From Candidatus Aerophobota bacterium (GTDB taxonomy: Bacteria > Aerophobota > Aerophobia > Aerophobales > B3-G15): a DNA stretch of 22,925 nucleotides. Under the pieces are notes generated by a model that was not told the origin of the DNA, made no database searches, and saw only the letters and a list, made by a program, of their open reading frames with translations. Both the position numbers and the translations under genes were made by a program. Where the stretch lies: contig JAGGZA010000149.1 in the NCBI GenBank assembly GCA_021162265.1, forward strand, positions 1 through 22,925, in the 5' to 3' direction. Shown one piece after another: positions 7,587 to 14,694 of this stretch. The stretch's first letter is position 1; every line of letters starts with the position of its first letter.

Positions 7587-8429
7587 ATGGGAGAATATAA
7601 GGTAAGCGAAGAAAAAGCCAGAGAAATTGAGGAGAAAATCAAAAGATCCAAAGAAGTTATACGGGAGGCTTTTCAAAAGTTTAAACCCTCAGAGTGTGCT
7701 ATTACCTGGACAGGAGGCAAGGATAGCACTACAAATCTCTGGCTTATTCGTCAGGTTTGTATAGAGGATAATATTGACCTTCCTCACGTCATAACAATTG
7801 ATGAGGGTGATGCCTTCCCGGAGATCACTGATTTTTTGATAAAGATATCAAAAAAGTGGAATATAGACCTTAAGTGGTTATGCAACTTTGATGTACTCAG
7901 AGCCTGTCAGAGCAAGCTGGGTGGCACTGTTAAGGTGAAAGATTTAAATGAAAGAAACCGGGCGGAACTTAAAAGAATTGGGTTTGAGGAAGAGTCATTT
8001 ACATTTGAGGCAGAGTCATATGCAGGAAACCATCTGATGAAGACTGTTGTGCTTAACCAATTTATTGAGGAAAATAACATAAAGGCCCTGTTTATGGCTG
8101 TTAGGTGGGATGAACACCCGGCAAGAAAAAATGACAAGTATTTTACAGAGAAAGAGGCTGGCGATTTGCAACCTGCACATACAAGAATAGCTCCTATTCT
8201 ACATTTCACAGAAAGAGATATATGGGATAACACCCATTTACACAATCTCCCTTATTGTCCGCTTTACGAAATAGGTTATCGCTCCTTAGGAGTGAGAAGT
8301 ACCACTAATCCGATGCAGGTTGGTGTGCCAGCATGGAATCAGGACCTTGAGAACACTGTTGAAAGAATGGGGAGGAGACAGGATAAGGAGAAGGCAATGG
8401 AGAGATTGCGAAAGCTCGGGTATATGTAA
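7587..8429 (+). CDS. PAPS reductase/CysD-like ATP-pyrophosphatase-fold protein
   Basis: This 280-residue protein belongs to the adenine-nucleotide alpha-hydrolase fold shared by CysD and CysH. The PP-loop reads TGGKDS (42-47). A conserved R173-x-DE patch, the FTERDIWDN segment (207-215) and CPLYEIGYRSLG (224-235) follow in family order. It lacks the paired Cys motifs that hold the iron-sulfur cluster of APS reductases and the C-terminal catalytic Cys motif of thioredoxin-dependent reductases, so a classical reductase role is unlikely. It resembles CysD more, but no CysN GTPase is present, and a separate Sat is encoded two genes upstream. It probably binds ATP or APS and acts with the neighbouring gene products. 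AAGGAGG precedes its ATG. Confidence 0.85.
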   Translation: MGEYKVSEEKAREIEEKIKRSKEVIREAFQKFKPSECAITWTGGKDSTTNLWLIRQVCIEDNIDLPHVITIDEGDAFPEITDFLIKISKKWNIDLKWLCNFDVLRACQSKLGGTVKVKDLNERNRAELKRIGFEEESFTFEAESYAGNHLMKTVVLNQFIEENNIKALFMAVRWDEHPARKNDKYFTEKEAGDLQPAHTRIAPILHFTERDIWDNTHLHNLPYCPLYEIGYRSLGVRSTTNPMQVGVPAWNQDLENTVERMGRRQDKEKAMERLRKLGYM

Positions 8430-8448
8430 ATTTGTAAGGGAATAGAAG

Positions 8449-8757
8449 ATGGTTGAAAAGTATCCCATAAACATATGGATTAATGATGAAAGGTATGAGA
8501 AATTGCGCCAGGCAGGTCTTGCTGACATGGCAGAAGAGGTTTTAGCCGGGATGAGAGTTATTAAACTGCAGTGTACCGAAAAGCAGAAAGATGAGATTTT
8601 AAGACTTTATCCAATGGCTAAATTTGATACTGCCACTACTAAAAGTATTGAGCTTATTCCATCAGACGCAAAGGAAGAGATGTTTAATTTAGTAATCAGG
8701 AGGAAAAGTTTAGATGTTATAGATGAATTTTTAAAAAATGTTAAGAAAAGTGGTTAA
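8449..8757 (+). CDS. Hypothetical 102-residue protein
   Basis: I do not recognise this protein. It is a soluble, charged, mainly helical 102-residue sequence with one Cys and no signal peptide or membrane segment. Its N-terminus contains an IWINDERYEKLRQAG-like segment, and the C-terminus is a Lys-rich helix. It starts 19 bases after the CysD/CysH-like gene, with a modest AAGGG motif upstream, so it is probably co-transcribed and may be a small partner of that protein. No composition change suggests recent insertion. Confidence 0.65.
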   Translation: MVEKYPINIWINDERYEKLRQAGLADMAEEVLAGMRVIKLQCTEKQKDEILRLYPMAKFDTATTKSIELIPSDAKEEMFNLVIRRKSLDVIDEFLKNVKKSG

Positions 8758-8867
8758 TTAAACCAGGAGCTTGAGCTGTGGCTATTATTAGCTAAAATTT
8801 AAAAGTGCACTGACGTAAGATTGGAATTTTTAAAAGGCACCTTTGCTTTTTCATTAAAGAACCTCTT

Positions 8868-9077
8868 ATGAAGTTGTTTAGCCATAACTTATCCTTTGCA
8901 AGGAATCCTCAGCTCTGGAGCAAACTGGAACAGGCTCCTGTTTCTATAATTGAGAGAAGTAGGGATGGGAATGTTGATGTTAAAAAAACAGAGGAGAACA
9001 TTGACCTTTATATGGGTTCTCTTGTAGATGCAATAATCAGTGGTGATTTTAACAGGATAAAAAATATGCCAGCCTGA
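8868..9077 (+). CDS. Small hypothetical ORF before the first LarA-like gene
   Basis: This 69-codon ORF ends 20 bases before the LarA-like start. The predicted peptide is soluble and unrecognised, with a charged C-terminal half. There is no convincing ribosome-binding site before the ATG. The frame stays open upstream to a TGA about 50 bases earlier without offering another start. It may be a real small protein, or the 3' remainder of a decayed gene. Confidence 0.35.
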   Translation: MKLFSHNLSFARNPQLWSKLEQAPVSIIERSRDGNVDVKKTEENIDLYMGSLVDAIISGDFNRIKNMPA

Positions 9078-9097
9078 AAAAGTTGCAGGTGCTATTA

Positions 9098-10492
9098 ATG
9101 GACACAAAAGAGTGGAGAAAAGTTGAGGTTGAATATGGGAGGAACTTTCTCTCTGTAAAGGTTCCTCCCTGGTGTGATGTACTGGAAATGGGCTATACTC
9201 CTGCTTTAGATAATCCTGGAGAACACATAGAAGATTCTCTTTCGCATCCCATAGAGAGTTTACCTGTGGAGAGTATTATTGCCTCTTCTAAAAAAGACCC
9301 CTCCAGAATAACTGTTGCTATAACTGTTTCTGACAATACGAGGCCTGTTCCCTATAATGCAGACAAAGAGGAGGGGATACTTCTCCCTCTTTTAAACAGG
9401 CTCAAAAAAGCTGGAGTGAAAAATAAGAATATAAGAATTGTTGTTGGAACCGGGACACACATTCCTACATCTGATACATGGAAAAAAGAGGCTTTTGGGG
9501 AATTTATAAAAGACAACTACGAAATAATAGACCATGATTCAACATCCGAAGATCTTATTTCTATAGGAAAAATTGAGGGAATTGAAGTTAAGATAAATGA
9601 AGTTTTCCTGCAGTCAGATATTCACATTGTAACAGGTCTTGTTGAACCTCACTTTATGACAGGAGTCTCAGGTGGGAGAAAAGCAATATGTCCGGGTCTT
9701 ATAAATATTGATGCAACCTATGTTTTTCATGGCGTAGAGTTTATGGATCATCCCAATGCAACAAATCTTGTTTTAGAGGGTAATCCCTGTCATCGATTTG
9801 CCTTAGAGGTTGCTCGCAGAGTAAGAGTAGATTTTAATGTGAGCGTTACTATAAATGGAGAAGGAAAGTTAACAGGAATTTTTACAGGTGACCTGGAAAA
9901 GTCTCATCTTGAAGCTGTGAAGAAGTTAAAAGAGTATGTGGTTATCCCCTGTGATAATGAATATGATGTAATCTTAACCCAGGGAGGAAAGGTTGCTGTA
10001 AATCACTATCAGGCTGCAAAGGCAGCGTATGGAGTTGTACCCATTATTAAGAGGGGAGGGATAGTTATCCTGGTGGCTCACAATAGTGATGAGGAACCCA
10101 TAGGCAAGGATGAATACAAAAAAGTCTTAAAGGTTTTAAGAGAAAAAGGACCGGGAAGATTTACAGAGTTTATAAGAAGCAAAAACTGGAAATTTGTTCC
10201 TGATCAGTGGCAGGTGCAAAAATGGGACCAATTTTTCAAGAAAATAGGCTCATTTGATAATTTAATTTATTGTACAGATAATATTCCCCCCGAGAAGTTA
10301 AAAGACCTTCCTGGTAAAAGTGGTTATGATTTTATCAAAAAAGATACCACAAAAATTGAAAGTATGGTTCAAAATGCTATTGTTTACGCAATAGAGAAAA
10401 TCCAGCATCAACTGAAAAGAGAACCCAGGATGGCTTTTGTGAAAGAAGGTCCTTATGCAGTACCTTTGCTATCTACTGAAAAGAGAGTTTAA
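9098..10492 (+). CDS. LarA-family nickel-dependent racemase/epimerase (first copy)
   Basis: This belongs to the LarA superfamily, which inverts the alpha-hydroxyl carbon of 2-hydroxy acids with a nickel-pincer nucleotide covalently bound to a lysine. From the ATG chosen here (464 residues) the key residues are all present: D79-N-T-R-P in the DxTRP motif, GTGTH121, E-P-H185, SGGRK195 (cofactor lysine) and H211. The H-K-H spacing of 10 and 16 residues equals that of lactate racemase. The C-terminal half is longer than in the second copy. An in-frame TTG lies five codons upstream at 9083, but the ATG at 9098 has AGGTG at correct spacing. Family members act on lactate, malate, hydroxyglutarate, gluconate and others, so the substrate is not assigned. 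Confidence 0.9.
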   Translation: MDTKEWRKVEVEYGRNFLSVKVPPWCDVLEMGYTPALDNPGEHIEDSLSHPIESLPVESIIASSKKDPSRITVAITVSDNTRPVPYNADKEEGILLPLLNRLKKAGVKNKNIRIVVGTGTHIPTSDTWKKEAFGEFIKDNYEIIDHDSTSEDLISIGKIEGIEVKINEVFLQSDIHIVTGLVEPHFMTGVSGGRKAICPGLINIDATYVFHGVEFMDHPNATNLVLEGNPCHRFALEVARRVRVDFNVSVTINGEGKLTGIFTGDLEKSHLEAVKKLKEYVVIPCDNEYDVILTQGGKVAVNHYQAAKAAYGVVPIIKRGGIVILVAHNSDEEPIGKDEYKKVLKVLREKGPGRFTEFIRSKNWKFVPDQWQVQKWDQFFKKIGSFDNLIYCTDNIPPEKLKDLPGKSGYDFIKKDTTKIESMVQNAIVYAIEKIQHQLKREPRMAFVKEGPYAVPLLSTEKRV

Positions 10493-10570
10493 AAGAATTT
10501 ATCCTTAAATTAAGTTAAGTTTGTGTTCTCACAGTTGGGAGATTTTTGAAAGGAGATTAAAGGATTAAAG

Positions 10571-11572
10571 ATGAATGAAAAGTTTAAGGTATTTATTTCT
10601 GTCCCACTGTCTTTTAAGGAATACTGTCAGGGAGCAATTGAGATGCTTGAAAGGAATGGATGTATGGTTGATGGGAATTGGTGGGTGAACGGTGCCCTTT
10701 CCTCTGATAAGTTTTTGGAAAGAATTAAAGATGTAGATGCGTGTATTGTTGGTCTGGAAAAGGTTGACCGAGAAGTCCTGATGAATACCCCTAAGTTGAA
10801 GATTGCTTGTAAGTTTGGCGTAGGGTTGGATAATTTTGATTGCGAGGCAGCTACCGAGAGAGGAGTGGTTGTGGCAAATGCACCTATTTTTAATTGCGAT
10901 GCGGTGGCAGAATTTACCATAGGATTAATGCTCGCTCTGGTAAGACAGGTTGTACAGTCACATCAGGAGCTTAAGATGGGTGGGTTTCGTGCATTTATTG
11001 GTCCAGAATTACTGGGTAAAACACTTGGTATCATTGGTCTTGGTAATATTGGTAAACGGGTAGCCAGAATTGCTATATGGGGACTAAAAATGAAGGTAAT
11101 TGCTTACGACATTGCTCCCGATAAAAGTTTTGCTGCTCAGAACGGAATTACTTATGATACGCTGGATGGAGTACTTCGTGAGTCAGATATTGTTTCTCTA
11201 CATGTGCCCCTGACTCCCGTTACTCGTGGGATGATAGGTAAAGAAGAACTGAATTTAATGAAGAACAGTGCGTATCTCATTAATACTGCAAGAGGAGCTG
11301 TAGTAAAGGAGGATGACCTGTACATTGCTTTAAGGAAAAAGAAAATTGCTGGAGCAGCTCTTGATGTGTGGTCCAGGGAACCTCCTGTTGGCAGCAGGCT
11401 TTTAGAACTTCCCAATGTTATTACAACTACGCACTCTGCAGGGAGTACTTATGAATCCTGCGCCAGACAGGCAAGAGTTTGTGCAGAAAGTGTTATCCGG
11501 GTTTTAAATGGAAGAAAGCCTCCTTTTATTGTAAATCCTGATGTTCTCAATAAAATTACATTAAGAGATTAA
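10571..11572 (+). CDS. D-isomer-specific 2-hydroxyacid dehydrogenase
   Basis: This NAD-dependent oxidoreductase interconverts a D-2-hydroxy acid and its 2-oxo acid. The 333 residues carry the Rossmann motif GLGNIG (156-161), with Asp180 at the end of the second strand, favouring NAD over NADP. The catalytic triad is R241 (in NTARG), E270 (in SREPP) and H288 (in TTHSAG). It sits between two LarA-like genes, an arrangement that fits epimerisation of an incoming hydroxy acid to the D-form followed by oxidation. The overall sequence is phosphoglycerate-dehydrogenase-like, but the context argues for catabolism rather than serine synthesis. AAAGGA lies 7 bases upstream of the ATG. Confidence 0.92.
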   Translation: MNEKFKVFISVPLSFKEYCQGAIEMLERNGCMVDGNWWVNGALSSDKFLERIKDVDACIVGLEKVDREVLMNTPKLKIACKFGVGLDNFDCEAATERGVVVANAPIFNCDAVAEFTIGLMLALVRQVVQSHQELKMGGFRAFIGPELLGKTLGIIGLGNIGKRVARIAIWGLKMKVIAYDIAPDKSFAAQNGITYDTLDGVLRESDIVSLHVPLTPVTRGMIGKEELNLMKNSAYLINTARGAVVKEDDLYIALRKKKIAGAALDVWSREPPVGSRLLELPNVITTTHSAGSTYESCARQARVCAESVIRVLNGRKPPFIVNPDVLNKITLRD

Positions 11573-11674
11573 TAGCCTTCAATTTAAGTTTTTATTTTAT
11601 TTATTAGCCAAAGCTTTTTAGGTAGAGCAAAAATTAAAATAATTAAAATATATGATTTATAAGGAGAGAGAAAG

Positions 11675-12949
11675 ATGGATAAGAAACTGAAGTTAAGATA
11701 TAAAGACAGTACTGTTGAGGTAAAAATTCCTCAAGAGAACTTTTTATATGCTATAAAACCGGAGGACGCCCCTGGCTTGAAGGATGAGAGAGAAGCAATA
11801 ATACAATCACTGAAAGAACCTGTTTCTGCACCTTCTCTATCACAGCAGGTAAAAAAGGGAATGAAAGTTGTTATTATAGGAGATGATATAACAAGGCCTA
11901 CTCCAAGAGAGAGGATGTTTCCGGTCATTTTAGATGAATTAAATAAAGCGGGAATACCTGATAAAGATATAACCGCACTCATATCTCTTGGTACTCATCG
12001 ATATATGACTCCTGAAGAGATAGAGAAATGCTTTGGAAAAGAGGTTGTTGAGAGAGTCAAGGTTGTAAATCATGAATGGAAGGACAAAGATAATCTGGTT
12101 AATATTGGTTCAACACCAAGCGGGATACCTATTGAGGTAAATAAACTTGCCTGGGAGGCAGATTTTTTAATAGCTACCGGGAGTATCGTTCCTCACTGTC
12201 TTGCAGGGTATGGAGGAGGCGGCAAAGCAATTCAGCCTGGAATTTGTTCCTGGGAAACTACAGGAAGAACGCATCTTATTCCAATGGAGGATGATATGTT
12301 CCTGAATCTGGTTGGAGATACAGAAAACAGGGTAAGACTGGAAATGGAAAAAGTAGCAGAACTTGTAGGGTTAAATTTTATCGTTAATGTGGTACTCAAT
12401 GATAAGAAGGAAATTATCTACGTTGTTTCAGGCGATCAGGTTAAGGCTCATAGAGAGGGCGTAAAGGTAGCAAGGAGAGTTTATGAGCGTAAAATTCAGG
12501 ATTTAGCTGATATTGTTATAGTAAGCGCCTATCCGGCAGATATAGATTACTGGCAGGGAACCAAACCTTTATCTTATGCTCAACAGGGAGTTAAGGAGAA
12601 AGGGACAGTTATCTTTTTAGGTTACTTTCCTGATGGTATTTCTCCCACACATACTGAAATGGGAGAATATGCCCATAAGTCTTACGGAGAACTTAAGAAA
12701 TTAGTAAAAGAAAATAAATTTGATGATCTTGTTTGTGCCTCCACTTTGCTCCAGCATGCTAAGGTGATGGAGCATTCAGAAGTAATCTGTGTTTCTGAAG
12801 GATTATCTTTCGAAGAAAAAGAAAAGCTTGGTTTTAGACATGCTGACACTCTGGAGGAAGCACTGGAAATGGCCTTAAAAAGGCAGGGAAAAAACGCTAA
12901 GATAGGTGTAATAGATTATGGAGGAGATGTTCTTCCAAAATTAAGATAG
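11675..12949 (+). CDS. LarA-family nickel-dependent racemase/epimerase (second copy)
   Basis: This 424-residue LarA-family protein is close in length to lactate racemase. The functional residues fall at the same numbers as in the Lactiplantibacillus enzyme: DITRP at 71-75, H108 in SLGTH, H174 in VPH, K184 in GGGGK and H200. A working nickel-pincer site is therefore expected. It differs markedly from the copy at 9098 outside these motifs, so the two probably act on different substrates or stereocentres. AAGGAGAG precedes the ATG. The cofactor-making genes larB, larC and larE are not in the window and would have to be elsewhere in the genome. Confidence 0.92.
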   Translation: MDKKLKLRYKDSTVEVKIPQENFLYAIKPEDAPGLKDEREAIIQSLKEPVSAPSLSQQVKKGMKVVIIGDDITRPTPRERMFPVILDELNKAGIPDKDITALISLGTHRYMTPEEIEKCFGKEVVERVKVVNHEWKDKDNLVNIGSTPSGIPIEVNKLAWEADFLIATGSIVPHCLAGYGGGGKAIQPGICSWETTGRTHLIPMEDDMFLNLVGDTENRVRLEMEKVAELVGLNFIVNVVLNDKKEIIYVVSGDQVKAHREGVKVARRVYERKIQDLADIVIVSAYPADIDYWQGTKPLSYAQQGVKEKGTVIFLGYFPDGISPTHTEMGEYAHKSYGELKKLVKENKFDDLVCASTLLQHAKVMEHSEVICVSEGLSFEEKEKLGFRHADTLEEALEMALKRQGKNAKIGVIDYGGDVLPKLR

Positions 12950-13007
12950 TGGTGATCAATTTAATTATTTTATGTTTTGACTTTAGTAAACACTTAGCTA
13001 TTGCATG

Positions 13008-13013
13008 AAGGAG
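13008..13013 (+). promoter_or_regulatory. Ribosome-binding site that sets the HpcH-like start
   Basis: AAGGAG lies 6 bases before the ATG at 13020. It sits just after another in-frame ATG at 13005, which has no ribosome-binding site of its own. The downstream ATG is therefore the likely start. Confidence 0.65.
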
Positions 13014-13019
13014 TGGTTA

Positions 13020-13814
13020 ATGAGAAAAAATAGACTTCGTGAGTTACTTAGAGAGGGAAGACCAACTATTGGAGTCCGGATACTGAGTAGCTGGCCAGGG
13101 ATAGTAGAAGTTGTTGGTCACACCGGGATAATTGATTATGTAGAATTTGTGGGTGAATACGCACCCTGGGACCTGCACGATCTTGAAAATCTGGGCAGAG
13201 CAACAGAATTATTTGATATGTCATCTATGATGAAGGTTGATCAGGAACCCAAGGGATTTATTGCCCAGAGGGCATTAGGTTCAGGTATACAGAATATACT
13301 CTTTACAGATGTGAGAAGTGTTGAGGATGCCAGGGAGTGTGTACGGATTGTGAAACCTGAAACGCCTGAACATCAAGGCATAAATGGATGCCATATGCGT
13401 AGAAATGTGGGGTATGTGTTGGAATGTGGCACACAGGAGTATGTAAAAGCGATGGATGAGGCGGTGATAGCTTTGATGATAGAGAAAAAGGGGGCCATTG
13501 ATCATTTAGATGAGATTCTTTCTGTAAGGGGTATTGATATGGTTCAATTTGGTCCTTGTGATTATTCGTTGAGCATAGGTATGCCGGGAGAAAGATCTCG
13601 TAAGGAGATAAAAGAGGCTGAATTGAAGGTGATCAAGACTGCACTGAAATTAGGAATACGTCCCCGGGTAGAGATAAACAGTATATATGGTCTTGATGGG
13701 GTGAAGGAATATATCGATCTTGGTGTCAAAGATTTCAGTCTTCCGGCTGATGTAGTAATAATTTATCAGTGGTTAAAAGAAAGTGGAGAGGATTTAAAGA
13801 AAATGCTGGGATAA
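13020..13814 (+). CDS. HpcH/HpaI-fold aldolase-like protein with altered active site
   Basis: This 264-residue TIM-barrel protein belongs to the HpcH/HpaI family, whose members cleave 4-hydroxy-2-oxo acids to pyruvate or related products using a divalent metal. The metal ligands are visible as E155 (MIEKK) and D181 (FGPCDYS). At the position of the catalytic His in the usual E-H-G-P motif the sequence has E46-Y47-A-P, and at the Arg that holds the pyruvate enolate it appears to have K72. A changed reaction or substrate is therefore likely. It lies between a LarA-like gene and an RraA-like gene, supporting a late step of acid breakdown. The start at 13020 is chosen on its ribosome-binding site; an in-frame ATG lies 15 bases upstream. 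Confidence 0.85.
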   Translation: MRKNRLRELLREGRPTIGVRILSSWPGIVEVVGHTGIIDYVEFVGEYAPWDLHDLENLGRATELFDMSSMMKVDQEPKGFIAQRALGSGIQNILFTDVRSVEDARECVRIVKPETPEHQGINGCHMRRNVGYVLECGTQEYVKAMDEAVIALMIEKKGAIDHLDEILSVRGIDMVQFGPCDYSLSIGMPGERSRKEIKEAELKVIKTALKLGIRPRVEINSIYGLDGVKEYIDLGVKDFSLPADVVIIYQWLKESGEDLKKMLG

Positions 13815-13937
13815 GCAAGACGATACTATGTTGAAAGAAGCACCATTCTTTTAAAGCTTTGTAAAAATTCTATAACAGGAAAGCCCAGATAGAAGATATT
13901 ACAAGAAGTTCCTTAATTACACAGGAGGTAAGATATT

Positions 13938-14651
13938 ATGGTAGAATTATCAGAAGAGGAGATCCTGAAAAAATTACTTGAATTCAGCACACCAACAGTT
14001 GCCAATGTAGTAGCTACCTATCCAGATCACCCTTTGTGTCTTAAGCTTTATGACCCCTGGAGAGGAGGATGGTATACCGATCAATCAGTTCACTGTGTTT
14101 TTCCCGAGATGGGAAGAAGGATAGGATATGCATTTACAATGGTGGTATCAGTACCTGATAAAGAACACCCTTCTCTGTCATTTATAGATTTAATTGATGC
14201 TCTGGGCAATGCTAAAAAGCCAATTGTTGTTGTCTGTCAGCAGGTATATCCTGCAGAAATATTTAATAGAGCAGGATTATTTGGAGGTCAATCTACAGCG
14301 TTATTTAAAGCTTGTGGAGTTGTAGGAGTTGTTACAAATGGTCCTTCTCGAGATATTGATGAGATGCGCCCACTGGGAGTGCAGTATATTATGAGCGGTG
14401 TTACTCCTGCACATGGAGATTTTGCAATAAGAAAGATAAATGTACCTGTATCAGTTGCAGGAATGGATGTTGTACCTGGAGATATCGTTCATATGGATGA
14501 GCATGGTGCATGTAAGTTCCCCGCAGACAAACTATCTGATATTTATAAAAATATTGAAGAGTTCAGCAAAATAGAGGATTATCAGGCAAAGGCATTACTT
14601 CAGGCAAAGAGTATCGAGGAGATAAAAGAGGCCTGGATGAAAAGAACTTGA
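13938..14651 (+). CDS. RraA-like / 4-hydroxy-4-methyl-2-oxoglutarate aldolase family protein
   Basis: This 237-residue protein has the RraA-like fold, which includes metal-dependent class II aldolases such as HMG aldolase and oxaloacetate decarboxylases as well as the RNase E inhibitor RraA. Visible signatures are a Gly-Gly segment (116-117), GVVGVVTNGPSRD with R138-D139 (substrate- and metal-binding in the aldolases), and GMDVVPGDIVHMDEHG (175-190), the family C-terminal signature. Because the neighbours are acid-catabolism enzymes, an aldolase or decarboxylase role is far more likely than RNase regulation. AGGAGG precedes the ATG. The 123 bases before it hold no recognisable gene. Confidence 0.87.
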   Translation: MVELSEEEILKKLLEFSTPTVANVVATYPDHPLCLKLYDPWRGGWYTDQSVHCVFPEMGRRIGYAFTMVVSVPDKEHPSLSFIDLIDALGNAKKPIVVVCQQVYPAEIFNRAGLFGGQSTALFKACGVVGVVTNGPSRDIDEMRPLGVQYIMSGVTPAHGDFAIRKINVPVSVAGMDVVPGDIVHMDEHGACKFPADKLSDIYKNIEEFSKIEDYQAKALLQAKSIEEIKEAWMKRT

Positions 14652-14680
14652 TTACGCCAGTATGGATGACTCTTTGCAAA

Positions 14681-14690
14681 GAGGAGAAGG
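14681..14690 (+). promoter_or_regulatory. Ribosome-binding site that sets the AcsE-like start
   Basis: GAGGAGAAGG lies just upstream of the ATG at 14695. An earlier in-frame ATG at 14662 lacks such a site, and the family N-terminus begins at the later ATG. Confidence 0.65.
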
Positions 14691-14694
14691 GTTA

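Noticed and set aside
7907..8245. 112-codon antisense ORF in the CysD-like gene
   Set aside because: It is antisense to a well-supported coding sequence and has no ribosome-binding site or recognisable protein content.
7587..8429. Calling this gene a PAPS/APS reductase (CysH)
   Set aside because: The cysteines needed for cluster binding and catalysis are missing.
8832..8852. Hairpin plus T-run resembling a terminator before the 69-codon ORF
   Set aside because: The stem is only four A/T-rich pairs; too weak to call.
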